From contig JAOANR010000001.1 in assembly GCA_030278955.1 (NCBI GenBank), forward strand, positions 7,242,874-7,306,873: a stretch of 64,000 bases of DNA. The letters are read 5' to 3'. Origin of the DNA: Hygrophila difformis (taxonomy: Eukaryota > Streptophyta > Magnoliopsida > Lamiales > Acanthaceae). Below the pieces are notes generated by a model. It saw only the letters and a list, made by a program, of their open reading frames with translations, was not told where the DNA came from and ran no database searches. Shown piece after piece: positions 41,170-53,808 of this stretch. Every line of letters starts with the position of its first letter. Within the stretch, counting starts at the first letter, position 1. A program made the position numbers and the translations under genes.

Positions 41170-44100
41170 ATGGCCGATGACGACAATCGTCAACAACGAA
41201 TAGAACAACTGCTAATCACCCTTGGAGCAGTAGTTCGGCAACAGGCGGAGAAAGGGGAAAGCCAGGGAGAGACCCAAGGAGATTTTATTGAAGCTGTTAA
41301 TAAGTTTCAACCGCCTCGATATGCTGGACAAGAAGATCCAGCCAAGCTGGAAGGTTGGATTGAGTCATTTGAGAAACTGCTCGAAGCAGTTGAATGTCCA
41401 GATGAAAGAAAGGTGGGAGTGGCTACCTTTTTCCTAACTGGCATTGCAAACACTTGGTGGAGGTCACAAGAGAACCGCCAAGTAACTTGGGAAGAGTTTC
41501 AGAAAAGCTTGAGGGAGCAGTTTTATCCACTCAGCCTCAAGAATGCCAAGTATGGAGAATTCATTTCTCTTCAACAGGGTAATCGGTCGGTTCAACAATA
41601 CTATGCTAAGTTTACAGAACTCTTGAGGTTCGCCCCAGACCTGGTGGCAACTGAGCAAACTAAAGCCCAAAAATTTGAGCTTGGCTTGAATAAAAACATA
41701 CGAAAGGCATTTGGAGGGAAGCAATTCACTAGCTTGCAAAAAGTCTATAATCGAGCTATGACAGTCGAGATGGTAGAAGGACACGAGCATAAAGGATAAA
41801 ACTCCAAATCTGCACCACATGACAAGGGAAAGAGGAAAATTGAAGAGAATAAGGATAATCATCCAAACCAAAGGAGGAATTTCCCAAGGAATAACTGGAA
41901 TAGTACGGTGTTTCGCATCAATCGGAACGGAGAACCAATACCAGCCCCGTGCCGTCGCTGTTATAAAAAGCACACTATGCAACAGTGTCCTCAGGATGAT
42001 GAATGCTATCGTTGTGGACTAAAGGGACACAAGGCGGTGGACTGTCGCATAAGACTCGATCCTAGCCGAATTCGAGCAGACTTACGAAAGGAGGATTATT
42101 GTCCCCAAGGACCCCGCATTGGTGGAAATAATCAAGGACAACGGCCTCCATTTCCCAACAATCAAAGGACAGCTGGTGGAAACCCACAGAATCCAGGTGG
42201 GCCAAATCAAGGAAGGTTGAACGTGGTAAACCAAGCTGACATGCCAGGTGCTGGAGATGTGATCGAAGGTACTTTCGAAATTAATGGGTATAAAGTGCGC
42301 ATTCTATTTGATTCTGGAGCCACATGTTCATTCATATCTCGTAGTAAATTGCCCGAGTTAGGACTCGATAACCCTCAGGAGATAACACTAAGAATCTCGT
42401 TGCCCAACGGAACGATAGTTAGCTGCTCAAAGCGTCACGAAAAAGTTCCCATTCGTATTTGTGACGTCGAGTTCCTTGCAAATCTAGTAGAATTTGAATT
42501 ACAAGATTTTGATATTATCTTAGGAATGGATTGGCTAACGCGTTACCAAGCCAATATCAATTGTTCTCAGCAAAAGATAACAATTTATGGGGATAACAGG
42601 AAGCGTGTCTCTTTCTATGCTGAGCCAAAGAAGCCAACCACGAAAATTGTGTCAAGGGTGCAGTTAGCAACATTGATGAGAAAAGGAAATCCCCTTTACA
42701 TTTGCTACCTTATGAACCTTCAAGCAGAAGAGATAGACATAAACAATATTCCAGTAGTACGTGAGTATCCTGATGTATTCCCAGATGATATTCCGGGAAT
42801 GCCACCCGAACGTGAGATAGAATTCACGATTGATTTGATTCCGGGTACCGAACCTGTATCAAAGGCTCCATACCGGATGGCACCAACAGAGATGAACGAG
42901 TTACGGGAACAACTTGAAGATCTTTTAGAAAAAGGATACATTCGTCCTAGTACATCTCCGTGGGGAGCACCTGTACTATTTGTACGAAAAAAAGATGGAG
43001 GACTAAGACTCTGTATCGATTACAGAGGTCTCAACCAAGTAACCATCAAGAATAAATATCCCTTGCCACGAATAGATGACTTATTTGATCAACTAAAGGG
43101 AGCAAAGGTGTTTTCAAAGATTGATCTAAGGTCCGGATATCACCAGCTAAGGATAGCTAAAGAAGATATCCCAAAAACGGCATTTAGAACACGGTATGGA
43201 CATTACGAGTTCACCGTGATGTCGTTTGGGCTGACCAATGCCCCAGCAGTATTCATGAGTCTCATGAATAATGTTTTTCGAGAACTGTTGGATAAATGCG
43301 TAGTAGTCTTCATTGACGACATATTGGTGTATTCCATAGACAAGGAGAGGCATGAACAACATCTACATCAAGTATTGCAAACTCTGAGGAATCACAAGTT
43401 ATACGCTAAATTGTCAAAATGTGATTTCTGGCTAGACAAAGTCGCATTCCTTGGTCATATCGTCTCAGCCGAAGGAATTTCAGTTGACCCAGCCAAGGTA
43501 TCCGCAGTAAAAGACTGGCCTGTACCAACATCGCAAACAGAGATAAGGAGTTTTCTCGGTCTAGCTGGCTATTACAGGAGGTTTGTTAAGGATTTCTCAA
43601 AAATTGCACGACCCCTGACACAGAACCTTAAGAAGGGATCAAAGGTGATTTGGACACCTGAATGCGAAATTGCATTCCAAACTTTGAAAGAAATGTTGAC
43701 CACGGCACCAATACTTACCTTACCCACTGAAGATGGCGATTTTGAAGTTTATAGCGACGCTTCCAAATTTGGCTTGGGATGCGTGCTAATGCAACAAGGG
43801 AAGGTTATAGCATATGCTTCTCGACAACTAAAGCCACATGAGGAGAATTACCCGACTCATGATTTAGAATTGGCTGCAGTTGTCTTCGCCCTAAAAATAT
43901 GGAGACATTACCTGTACGGACGGAGATGTAACATATACACAGACCATAAGAGCCTGAAGTACATCTATACTCAAAAAGAGCTCAACATGCGACAGAGACG
44001 GTGGTTGGAGTTGATGAAGGACTACGATTTAGGTATCACCTATCATGAGGGTAAAGCTAATAAAGTGGCAGATGCACTAAGTCGAAAGACAAGACCCTTA

Positions 44101-45672
44101 GATAATACACGAATCTTGCCACCAACATTATATATGGAATTGGCTCGGTTAGGTATTGAATTGGTACATAAAGATACACCTGCTCAACAGATTCATTCCA
44201 TGACAATACAACCGACTATATTCGACGAGATTCGAAATGGACAACCCGGTGATGTCAAATTAGAAAGGATTAAGACAAAAATAGCTCAAGGTGGAGCTAT
44301 AGGGTTCCAAATCCACGAAGATGGCACTATCCGATTTAAGGGTCGATGGTGTATACCAAAGGCCTGCGAGGATCTTAAAAGGCGCATATTAGAAGAAGGA
44401 CACGAAACTCCATATTCTGTGCATCCTGGTGGGGATAAGTTATACAAGGACTTAAGTAAAGTCTTTTGGTGGCCACGAATGAAGCGAGAGGTAGCGGAAT
44501 TTGTGGAAAAGTGTCCGACGTGCCAAAAGGTCAAACCTGACCGAAGAAAACCACTTGGGTTAGTAAAACCATTAGAAATTCCAGAATGGAAATGGGATAG
44601 CATTTCTATGGACTTTGTGTCAGGATTGCCAAAAACACCAAAAGGCAATGATAAGATTTGGGTAATCGTTGATCGATTAACTAAAACAGCCATATTCATA
44701 CCGATGAAAGAAACATGGAGTATGGATCAGTTGGCAAGATCTTATATTGAGAATGTAGTCCGAAGACATGGAATTCCCCAAGATATCGTCTCAGATAGAG
44801 ATAGTCGATTTGTCTCTACATTCTGGACGAAACTCCAACAGGCTTTCGGAACAAAAATAAAAATGAGCACAGCATTTCATCCAACAACCGATGGTCAAAC
44901 TGAAAGGACGATCCAGACACTTGAAGACATGTTGAGAGCCTGTGTTTTGGATTTCAAGGGTAGTTGGGAAAAGTACCTACCACTTATAGAATTTAGCTAT
45001 AATAATAGCTATCATGCTAGTATTGGCATGGCCCCATTTGAGGCACTATATGGTAGGAAATGTCGGAGTCCACTCTGTTGGACTAAAAGCGAAAATCTGA
45101 TTCCTGTTGGGCCACAATTAATCGAGGAAACGATAGGAATAGTGGAGCAAATTCGACTAAAGATGAAAGCCGCTCAAGATCGACAGAAGACGTATGCCGA
45201 TCAAAAGAGGCGTGATGGTGAATACGAAGTCGGCGATAAAGTTTTGCTCAAAGTATCGCCCATGAAGGGCGTAATGCGGTTCGGAAAACGAGGTAAGCTA
45301 AGTCCCCGTTATATTGGACCCTTTGACATTATCGCCCGAGTTGGTACCTTGGCATACCGATTGGACTTACCAGAGGAGTTGTCTCGAGTCCATAACGTAT
45401 TCCATGTGTCGCAACTTAAGAAATATCAGCATGATTCAAAAAGGGTAGTGCAACCAGACCTTATCGAACTCGACAAAGACCTTACTTATGAGGAAAGACC
45501 GGTCAGGATCTTGGATACTAAAGAACGAGCCACAAGGCGCAAAGTCATTCGCATGGTCAAAGTACAATGGTCAAACCATGATGAGAATGATGCCACGTGG
45601 GAAACTGAGGCCGAAATGCAGGGCAAGTATCCAGAGTTGTTCCTTCAACATGATACAGCTATGGGGACATAG
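41170..45672 (+). pseudogene. gag-pol: gag-pol polyprotein of the chromovirus, one in-frame stop
   Basis: One frame runs from ATG 41170 to the stop at 45670-45672, interrupted only by TAA at 41797-41799. Before it lies the capsid region (FQPPRYAGQEDPAKLEGWIE, WWRSQENRQVTWEEF). After it come two CCHC knuckles (the second at 42004-42045, CX2CX4HX4C) and protease DSGA (42310). Then follow reverse transcriptase FIDD at 43309-43320, RNase H with DAS (43756) and the integrase HHCC region (44400-44525). The integrase catalytic Asp codons are near 44611 and 44794, with a Glu near 44899. A C-terminal chromodomain lies at about 45490-45640. All key residues are present. The stop removes everything after capsid unless read through. 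Typical relatives encode this as a single ORF. Confidence 0.93.
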
Positions 45673-45698
45673 CTGTGAAATCAAGTGGGAGAGAATGT

Positions 45699-45860
45699 TA
45701 CAGCCCAAGTCAAGTACGGTTAGAAAACTTTTGTTATGCAATACCTTGCCTTACTTTTCCTTAGTAATTATGTGACTTATACAGCCCAAGTCAAGTACGG
45801 TTAGAAAACTTTTGTTATGCAATACCTTGCCTTACTTTTCCTTAGTAATTATGTGACTTA
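45699..45860. repeat. 81-bp tandem duplication before the 3' LTR
   Basis: A unit beginning TACAGCCCAAGTCAAGTACG is present twice in direct succession (45699-45779 and 45780-45860), apparently without mismatches. It lies between the gag-pol stop and the polypurine tract. Confidence 0.95.
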
Positions 45861-45889
45861 AAATGAACTTCGAGGACGAAGTTTGTTTC

Positions 45890-45903
45890 TAAGGAGGATG
45901 GAT
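45890..45903 (+). other. Polypurine tract
   Basis: TAAGGAGGATGGAT lies immediately before the 3' LTR, preceded by CTTCGAGGACGAAGTT as in other plant chromoviruses. It should prime plus-strand DNA synthesis. Confidence 0.8.
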
Positions 45904-47617
45904 TGTAATACCCGCTAAATTTAAATATAGTAGAATAATTAATTGTCTGCTATAAATTAAAATTTAATAGGAAGTGGGTTTTAATTAAAAGAATGTTGTA
46001 AACAATGAACTATTTTTCCAAGTTTAAAAGTAGATGATAGGGAATATTTTCTAGTATGGAAAAGTTTAAATGTTTGGAAGAGTAATATTTTAGAAAAAAA
46101 AAAAATAAGATTTGATTTAAAGATATAGATGGGTAAAAATAATTACTAACAATAAGGATTCTAATATTTTGAAATAAATTTAGTTAGAATTAAGATATGA
46201 CATAAAGACTTTGATAACCAATTGGTTAGTCAAGTGGGCTCATAACTTAAAGGTTGTGTGTTCAAACCCTACTTGTTTTGAAACTTTTATCAAAGAGCCA
46301 AATAAATGAATAAGTAAAATTAAAAAAAAAAAAATATAAATAAAAAAAAAAATTTGAAAAGACAAAAGAAGGCTAGGGTGGCCATGAACAATTAAAACAA
46401 TACCCGTGAACAATTGAAAAGACAAAAGACAAAACTTTTATCACATGATGCATACCCGTGAACAATTAAAACAATAAAATAATACTAGATGAACTCTTCC
46501 TCCGCCTATAAATAGCAGGATTCATGAAGCCATAAAATCGCACCAAGCATGAGAAATAATAGAGAGCAGTAAGAGTTGAGAACGAGAGAGAGTGTGAGAA
46601 AAAAAAAATAGTGGGGAGAAGAAGTCCCGGAGTAGTTACAGTCCCAGCATTTCAGTAGGTTATCGTCAGGGGGATAGTAAGTAAATTTATATTCTGCGGG
46701 CGTTGTCCCAAAATTTAATTTTTGCATGTTTAATTCCTTATCGCTTTAAATAATTTAGAATTATTCATGCAAATGATTTATGCAGAGGAAATGCCCTAGT
46801 ATGAGTTTAATTATTTTTGGGCTAAGCCATGCATGTGAAAAATTTTATTTCCAGTGTATGGCATGTAAATTATTGAGATGATATTATTATACGGGATATA
46901 CTCCAATTGGGGTTATCTTCGTAAGAGCATTATAAAAAGAATTGTGTTAGGCCAAGGGTCTCACAATCAGTTCTAGTTGCAAGGGAGGGCCGCCCTTGTA
47001 TACTCATAGTCTTGATTACGGTCACTATGAAAGCATGTTAGGTCCTATGGGATACCCCGGGTGTAGACGTCATAGTCGAGCAACATGACACAGAGAATCA
47101 GAATTTTTAACGGTTTGACATGTCATTTACTGCTTGAGTCTTTATATTTAATTTTGTCCCATGAGTACAAATTTATTTACTCAGCCGGTGTGCTGATAAA
47201 TTATATGTGCACTCTTTTCAGGATTTGACATATGTGGAGATGACTAAATGCATGGGCACGGGCATGGGTATCAAACCTTTTGTGTAAAATAAATAAATAT
47301 ATATATACATATATATACATATATATCATATTATTAGTTTTCATTTATATTTTAATGTTATGTCAAGTTACTTTTGGGGGCGACGAGCCTTAGTCGTCAT
47401 ATTTTGCGAACTCTGATATATTATATTTTGTAAATAATAAAGTTATTGTTTTAAGCATGTGTTAGCAATTTAATTTAATTAGCCTTAGCGCCAACTAATT
47501 AAGTTAGCCTGGGTTAGGCCTAAGCGAGCTTAATTAAGGGGCGTGGCGGTAACAACCCCGGGTTCCTAATTGAGGCTTCCGCCGCGGATCTAAGAATAGA
47601 GAAACGGGGGTGTTACA
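45904..47617 (+). repeat. 3' LTR
   Basis: 1714 bp, identical in length to the 5' LTR. The only difference I found is A at 47291 against G at 39825. The near-identity indicates a very recent insertion or gene conversion. Confidence 0.95.
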
Positions 47618-48554
47618 ATCAGCATGAGCAATGTTCAAGTTCTACAAAAGTACCAGTTCATATCGGGTTCTGTCGAAAATCTCCAAATCCAAAGAAAATC
47701 ATTTGAGGTACTCATCGAGACATGAATTTATGTCACTTGAGAGATTTCAGAAATAATTGCTTCTCCTGGAGAATGGATGTAGAAATACACCTGAAATCAA
47801 TGAGTCTAGAAAAGACCACATTATGAATGAAAATACAGCCACAGACAAGACCATAATTCTCTCGCTCTATGAGATAATTTTATTACTATAACAGTGTATA
47901 ACATAATTCCAGCAAGTGTAGAAGGGAATTATCTTTTGTTAGACTCAGCTAGACAGAAGAACAACAAAATATGTATGCAATTTGCCAAGTTGAAAATTTC
48001 TAGTATTTTACTTCTTTGTTACTTACATCACTGATTATTTAGTTTCAAGCACTGGAATATCTGTGGAGCCCCCCAAAAATCACATCAATATCTTTTATAT
48101 AGAAAATCTGAATGATTTGACTTGAAGAAATTATTTAAAATTATGTTACAATAATAGAAGGAGTGTATGGTAATTGTCAGCCAAGCTGAAAAAGCTACTA
48201 CTCCAATCAAAATCTTTACTTAAATGGGAAACGGCAATGAAATAAGGATCATTAGAGCGAGCCAATAGAGTGCAGGTTCCTCATCTCCACTCCAGTTCAT
48301 ATGTTGGACGAATTGTTTTGCTGTTCTATGCTGCTACTCGTTTAGCCGACGGTAGAAGAACTCGATCGCCGCCGTATACTTGCTGTGACCGGGGGCGAAG
48401 GCGAGTTTTTGTTTCCGCAATTATGCGGTTTTCTTATAGTAATTTATTTCGTGCAACCTTTAATTTGCTTTATTCAGTAACTCTGTAATTCATCTTTTAT
48501 CTTTATTCAGTACGTCTGACCTAATTTTGTTTGGGTGTAATTTGATTATTTGAA
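47618..48554. other. Spacer between retrotransposon and the MHX upstream region
   Basis: The first bases are the second ATCAG target copy. A GC-rich patch at 48270-48425 (GCCGCCGTATACTTGCTGTG region) stands out from AT-rich flanks and may be the 5' untranslated exon of MHX. The open frame there (48270-48488) has no protein-like signature. Confidence 0.4.
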
Positions 48555-49125
48555 TAAGGGAGAAATTAGGGATGTACGTCGGCGTTCTCCCACCGTTGAT
48601 TAACTTTTTAAATCAACGGTTGAGATGAACCGGAAGGGTAAAAATGTAATTTTGTCATATTACTCTAAAATACACTTTAGTACATTTCGGCGATAAGGTA
48701 TGTAATTTTCGGCGATTTTTTATTAATATATTGTTTTCAGCGAAATGCATATTATTTTCAGCGCGCCTTCCGTATATTTTCAGCGACGTAGTATAGTATA
48801 TTTCAGCGACAAGCTATAAAAATTTTCCAGCGATTTGGTATTGTGCATTTCAGCGACTTCATAAAAGTTGGAACCCCAATTCTTTGGTTTGAATATATTT
48901 TCAGCGACGAGCTAAGTGTATTTCAGCGACAAGCTGTGTGTATTTCAACGACATGTATAGTATTTTTCAGCGATAACATTGTGTGTATTTTTCGACGACT
49001 TGACATTATAATTTTTTTTGGACAACTTTACCCTTTTACATTTTGAACCGTTGGATTTTAAATGAACGGTTGAGATTGTTGCCTTAATGTGCTGCGGATT
49101 TTGGTGATTGCACCATACCCATTTG
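48555..49125. mobile_element. AGCGA-minisatellite element (copy B, shorter)
   Basis: The right end reverse complemented (GGTATGGTGCAATCACC, then CGCAGCACATTAAGGCAA, then CGTTCATTTAAAATCCAACG) matches the left end of copy A at 18.75 kb. The left end (TTTTTAAATCAACGGTTGAG) matches the inner right end of copy A. So copy B is inverted relative to copy A. The interior 48685-49000 has about ten TTTCAGCGAC-type units of 20-35 bp. No coding sequence. Confidence 0.7.
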
Positions 49126-49546
49126 AATAATGTTGGGTGGAATGGGACGCTGACCTCATTTTGTCCGCCTATAATAATTTCCATAATGTTCGGTGAAATG
49201 GAAACGTGGGATGAGAGGCGCTTTGAATCCAGCATATGTTTGAATGAACGAGCTTTCTAATCGAGCTTCACTGGATTAGAGATGCACTTAATTTCCAAGC
49301 TTGAATTCGAGCATGGTTTTTCAATGATAAGAGTGAGTACTTGTCGAGGTAAGCGTGCTCGTTTAATTTACAAGCAGCTAGGCTCGTTTGCTCGAAATAA
49401 ACAAGTCAAGCTGAGCTCGAGCCAATTATTTAATTTTAACTGCATTCTAATAGACTCAACGATATATGAATACTAATTTGGCTCTCCCCCCTTCTGTTAT
49501 TCAATAGGAATCCTAATTGTTTGGGAGTTGTGAAAGTGCAACAACC

Positions 49547-52500
49547 ATGGAATATCTAAAGAATGACACCTCTGACAGCTTAAGCGGAGATTCTCTCACT
49601 TCTAGAGTTGAAAAATGCCAACTTTATTTTCTGCTCGATGTTGAAACTAAGCTTGGAAGTGGCGTGAGGGGATGCTTGTATTTTCTTGCACTCGCGTATT
49701 GTTTTATTGGATTATCAGCTATAACTGCCCGCTTCTTCCGAAGCATGGAAAATGTTGTTATGCAGACGAGGATGATAGAGGAGATAGATCCTAGCACCAA
49801 CACCAAAAAATTCAGACAGGAAAAGCTTTGGAATTACACTATAGCTGATATCACACTGCTGGCTTTTGGGACGAGCTTTCCCCAGATCTCTTTGGCCACC
49901 ATTGACGCAATAAGGAATGTTGGAAAGTTGTATGCTGGAGGTTTGTCCTTCAGCATTTTTTTTGTGTTTGAAATTGATTTTAATTATCTGGTTAATCATG
50001 ATATCAATATATATCGATCATATTCATCAAACAAATTACACAATATGCAGTTCATGAATTAGTAGGTAATGTAGGGGACATAGTTGATTAATAACTCATC
50101 CCTTTACTGTCGATTCGATGCTAACAGGTTTAGGTCCGGGAACCCTAGTTGGTTCTGCTGCATTTGATTTATTTCCGATCCATGCTGTCTGTGTTGTGGT
50201 TCCTAAGGCAGGAGAACTCAAAAAGATATCCGATATTGGGGTGTGGTTGGTGGAGCTCTTCTGGTCTTTCTGGGCTTACGTCTGGCTTTATATAGCGCTC
50301 GAGGTGATATATGTTTCCTCTTTACTGAATTTCACAGCTGTTAGTAGATGAGGCTGGACATTCTCATTTTAATGTTAGGATACTTTGTTGAAATTGTCCA
50401 CTTATTACATGTGAGTTTGAATATGCCTATAGTTTCCTTGATAGAATTTCTGAGTTTGTGCAGGTATGGACGCCAAAAGTCATTACTCTTTGGGAGGCTA
50501 TACTGACCGTACTGCAATTTGGTCTCCTGCTAATACATGCCTATGCTCAAGATAAGCAGTGGCCATACTTGTCTCTGCCGCTGTATGTCTTTGGATAATA
50601 AACTCAATTGATATGTGAATTTGTCCTCCAAACTGTTAAAAAAGATGGCATTTGTAATAAAGTGTTAGTTATATGTTAATCAGGGCAAGAACTGAGAGAC
50701 CAAAAGACTGGGTGCCTGTGGAAATCGATCCATATAGTGACGATGATGCTTATTCTGAAAGTTTAGGAGATGAATATGGCATTCTGAGAGGAGTTGATAA
50801 TTATGCCAACACAGGTAAGGCTTGGCTCTCACTGATGGAGATTCTATGTTCATTGCTGCTTTGTTTATATTTTCTTTTTCCTTTCATCATCCAAATAGAG
50901 GATATATGGTCTAGTCAAGGTATTATCTTTAATACCTTGACTAGAAACAATATATTGGTATATACAAAAATAAACAAATTGTATTTAATTTTAGAATAAA
51001 AATTCTGTTAATAAAGAAATATAATACAAATTGAAAAAATTATAATTTTTTTTTTCATATATAATAATTACACAATAGTACTTAATAATTCAACTCCACT
51101 AATAATATTACACTAAAATCCATATATTTTTATTGAACACAATAGTTAATAACATAGAGTTTCTCGGATATCAACACATTGACATTTTCCCTACTTCCAC
51201 CTTAATCTCAACCCCGAATAAGAGGGTGTTTGGATAAGCTGCAAGAAAATAGATTATCTGATTATTGCGTCTTCAAAACGCAAATAATCAGTTTAACCGC
51301 TAAAAAATTGTGCTGCAAATCTGATTATTTGCGTTTGAAAACGCAATAATCAGATAAGCTGTTTCATATCACTTATCCAAACAGCCACTAAAAATTAGTG
51401 ACATACTATTGATAATACTAATTTCGTAATATAACATGCTAGATAATATGCAACATATTGATTAACACCACGAGACAAGTAGATATAGTGTTTCATACTC
51501 CTCTTTGGACCTTTTGTGGTTCTCATTCAAGTCGTCACTCTAAATTTTGATTAGAATTGTGCCAAGCCAAGGAATAAGTAGATAGTATTGCGCGTTTGAC
51601 ACCATACATTAATGTGACAAAACTATTCTTTCTTTCTTTTCCCTTTCGCTATTTTTGCTTTCCTGTTTTAGATCTAATTGTTTATTTTATCCAATAGTCA
51701 GAACCTTGACAGTGAAATAATCAATATGCAGACCATTTCTATCAACACTTGCACAGCGGTGACACTGCAGAATGCCTCGATCAATGTTGTTACCAAGAGG
51801 AGACTAAGAAAGAATATTTCTTCTCAATCTGGAAGCAACAGTTCATTGATGCACTGGTGGTACTGTAACTGTTCTTCACACTTTCTGTTCGCATTCTTGT
51901 TTCCTCCTATTTTCAGCTGTACGCATAGTCGTCGTAGGATGCATACAATACGTCTCAAGCCCGTAAGAATCGCTAGCAATCCACCCATTCTTTGGGAAAT
52001 AATATTGTGTACATACGTATACTTGATTTCCGCACAGTTGGAAAGCCCAGAATCAAGGAAATTGAACAACACATACCTGAGGCTACTCAAGGCTACCGGG
52101 GGGCTGTTCGTTGCACCGTGGAGAATTCTATTCGCACTTGTACCTCCATACCAACTTGCCCACGGATGGATTGCTTTTATCTGCTCTTTAATGTTCATCA
52201 GCATTATAGCTTGCATTGTTACCAGGCTTACAGATATGATAGGTTGCGTCACAGGTACGTTAATTTTGACCTGGTGACCGAATATTTGTTTTATGCATCG
52301 CATATCGTGTACTAACCCCATCATATCCTTGTCCATTACACAGGTATTAATCCTTACACCATTGCGTTTACAGCACTAGCTGCAGGGACATCATGGCCGG
52401 ATTTGGTGGCTAGCAAAATTGCAGCAGAGAGGCAGCTCACAGCCGACTCTGCTATTGCAAATATAACTTGCAGGTCCTTCTAGTTACTCCATATTTGAAT

Positions 52501-52862
52501 GTTTCACAGTACCATCTTAGTATCTCTTGGTAGTAAATTCACGTTTAAATTTCAATTTTGGTAGCAATTCCGTGAATATCTATATCGGAATAGGAGTGCC
52601 CTGGCTGATCAACACAATGTACAACTTCATTGCATACAAGGAACCGTTGAAGATCGAAAATGCTGATGGTCTAAGCTTTTCCTTGCTGGTGTTTTTTGCC
52701 ACATCCGTGGTTTGCATTGGAGTTTTGGCATTTCGACGCCTCACGTTGGGGGCAGAGTTGGGAGGTCCCAGAATTTGGGCATGGATTACTTGTGTTTTCT
52801 TGATGCTGCTATGGCTTATTTTCGTTGTATTGTCATCCCTTAAAATTTCAGGCTTTTTCTGA
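49547..52862 (+). CDS. MHX: MHX-type Mg2+/Zn2+-proton exchanger (vacuolar)
   Basis: In Arabidopsis MHX exchanges protons for Mg2+, Zn2+ and Fe2+ across the vacuolar membrane. It is related to animal Na+/Ca2+ exchangers. Exons: 49547-49940, 50128-50303, 50464-50582, 50684-50814, 51732-51859, 52038-52254, 52344-52473 and 52565-52862, all GT-AG, giving 530 aa (AtMHX is about 539). Both alpha-repeat regions are intact: [18 protein letters not shown] then [18 protein letters not shown], and [20 protein letters not shown] then [16 protein letters not shown]. Multiple hydrophobic segments surround them, and an acidic/polar central loop is encoded by exons 4-5. The ATG at 49547 was chosen as the first in frame. 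An upstream untranslated exon is likely, since the Arabidopsis gene has a leader intron. The 917-bp intron 50815-51731 contains a hairpin MITE. Confidence 0.95.
51224..51386. mobile_element. Hairpin MITE in MHX intron
   Basis: The left GGGTGTTTGGATAAGCTGCA and right CACTTATCCAAACAGCC ends are inverted. The inner blocks TCTGATTATTGCG and CGCAATAATCAGA, and TCAAAACGCAAATAATCAG against CTGATTATTTGCGTTTGA, make almost the whole 163 bp one hairpin. A related copy is at 61978-62155. Confidence 0.8.
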
Positions 52863-52924
52863 GCTTGTCTATCCCTTTTTCTTTGTCATAGAATGTCCTC
52901 TTAGGCTTGATCAAGTGTGAATTG

Positions 52925-53405
52925 AGGGCATGTTTGGAACATTACACTGTATTATATTATATTTTATTACTTAATGCGTGTGTAGAAAATTATGTTGTAC
53001 TGTTGTATAAATTTATGTTATACAGTGTTTGGGGTTAATGCGCTATTACGTCATGTCATGATGTATTATTTTTAAAATAATTAAATAAAAAAAAATTCCT
53101 AAAACTTGTAGTTATATATTAATAAGTAATATATTAAAAATATTATATTTTAATAGTTATGAGATGAACGCGGAAGAAAGAAGGAAAAATGAAAGAATGA
53201 ATGAATAAAAAATAATGCAGATAAATCCACCCTCCACAAAATATTAAATTATATATATATATATATCTTAAAAGACACCGAACCTCTCTGGCTTCGGCTT
53301 ATAAAAAAAAAAAAAAAAATACCGAACATGAGGTAGCATTATTTTATGCAGAATATTAGTACTTATTGTCTTAATATATCCTAATACATCGTGCCAAACA
53401 TGCCG
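52925..53405. mobile_element. MITE with GGCATGTTTGG ends, 3' of MHX
   Basis: The left GGGCATGTTTGGAACATTAC and right GTGCCAAACATGCC ends are inverted. The interior is AT-rich, with a (TA)n run near 53252-53267 and an A-run near 53304. No ORF of note. Confidence 0.6.
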
Positions 53406-53426
53406 CCAGTGTAAATTGTAACAACA

Positions 53427-53482
53427 ATGTTTTTTTTTGCCAGAGAAAGGGTGGTGGGAACCCATGCCACACAAATTACCAA
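53427..53482 (-). repeat. SINE 3' fragment
   Basis: Minus-strand ATTTGTGTGGCATGGGTTCC followed by CACCACCC and an A-run (T-run at 53430-53437 on plus) matches the tail of the SINE at 36559-36702. The tRNA-like head is missing. Confidence 0.6.
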
Positions 53483-53808
53483 TCAATTTTTTTTACAGAG
53501 CTTTTATGTTTGGATGATTTCAATAGTTTTTCCCAGCTCCTAATTATGGTATTCGTCAACCGTTATTTTGAATTATTAGTTTCTATTTAACCATTTTTAA
53601 GCCTAAAACGTCAGTTTTTAAAAAGTTGGGTAACCTAACAATTTGGGAAAAGCATTTTCATCTTTTTTCCTACATTTATACCACAAACATTTGTGTTTAC
53701 TAAATTTAGGTATAATTTGCTAATAGCTAAACCAATTAACAGAATGAAGTAATACAACCAACTAACCGCTTTGGTGTTTTAATGAAGAAATTTGTGGTGT
53801 AGATGAGA

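Larger units (their letters stand above)
38438..47617 (+). mobile_element. Complete Ty3/gypsy LTR retrotransposon, chromovirus (Tekay-like)
   Basis: It is 9180 bp with LTRs at 38438-40151 and 45904-47617, both exactly 1714 bp, TGTAATACCC to TGTTACA. The insertion duplicated ATCAG (38433-38437 and 47618-47622). A primer-binding site for initiator Met-tRNA lies three bases after the 5' LTR, and a polypurine tract abuts the 3' LTR. The gag-pol frame has the order capsid, zinc knuckles, protease, RT, RNase H, integrase, chromodomain, as in chromoviruses. It also carries an extra ORF before gag. One in-frame stop interrupts gag-pol, so autonomy is doubtful without readthrough. Confidence 0.95.

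Noticed and set aside
48270..48488. 72-codon ORF in a GC-rich patch
   Set aside because: No homology or sensible composition; more likely 5' untranslated sequence of MHX.
51678..51730. Earlier start for MHX exon 5
   Set aside because: The acceptors before 51731 give stop codons when joined to exon 4; only the AG at 51730-51731 keeps the reading frame and matches the family.
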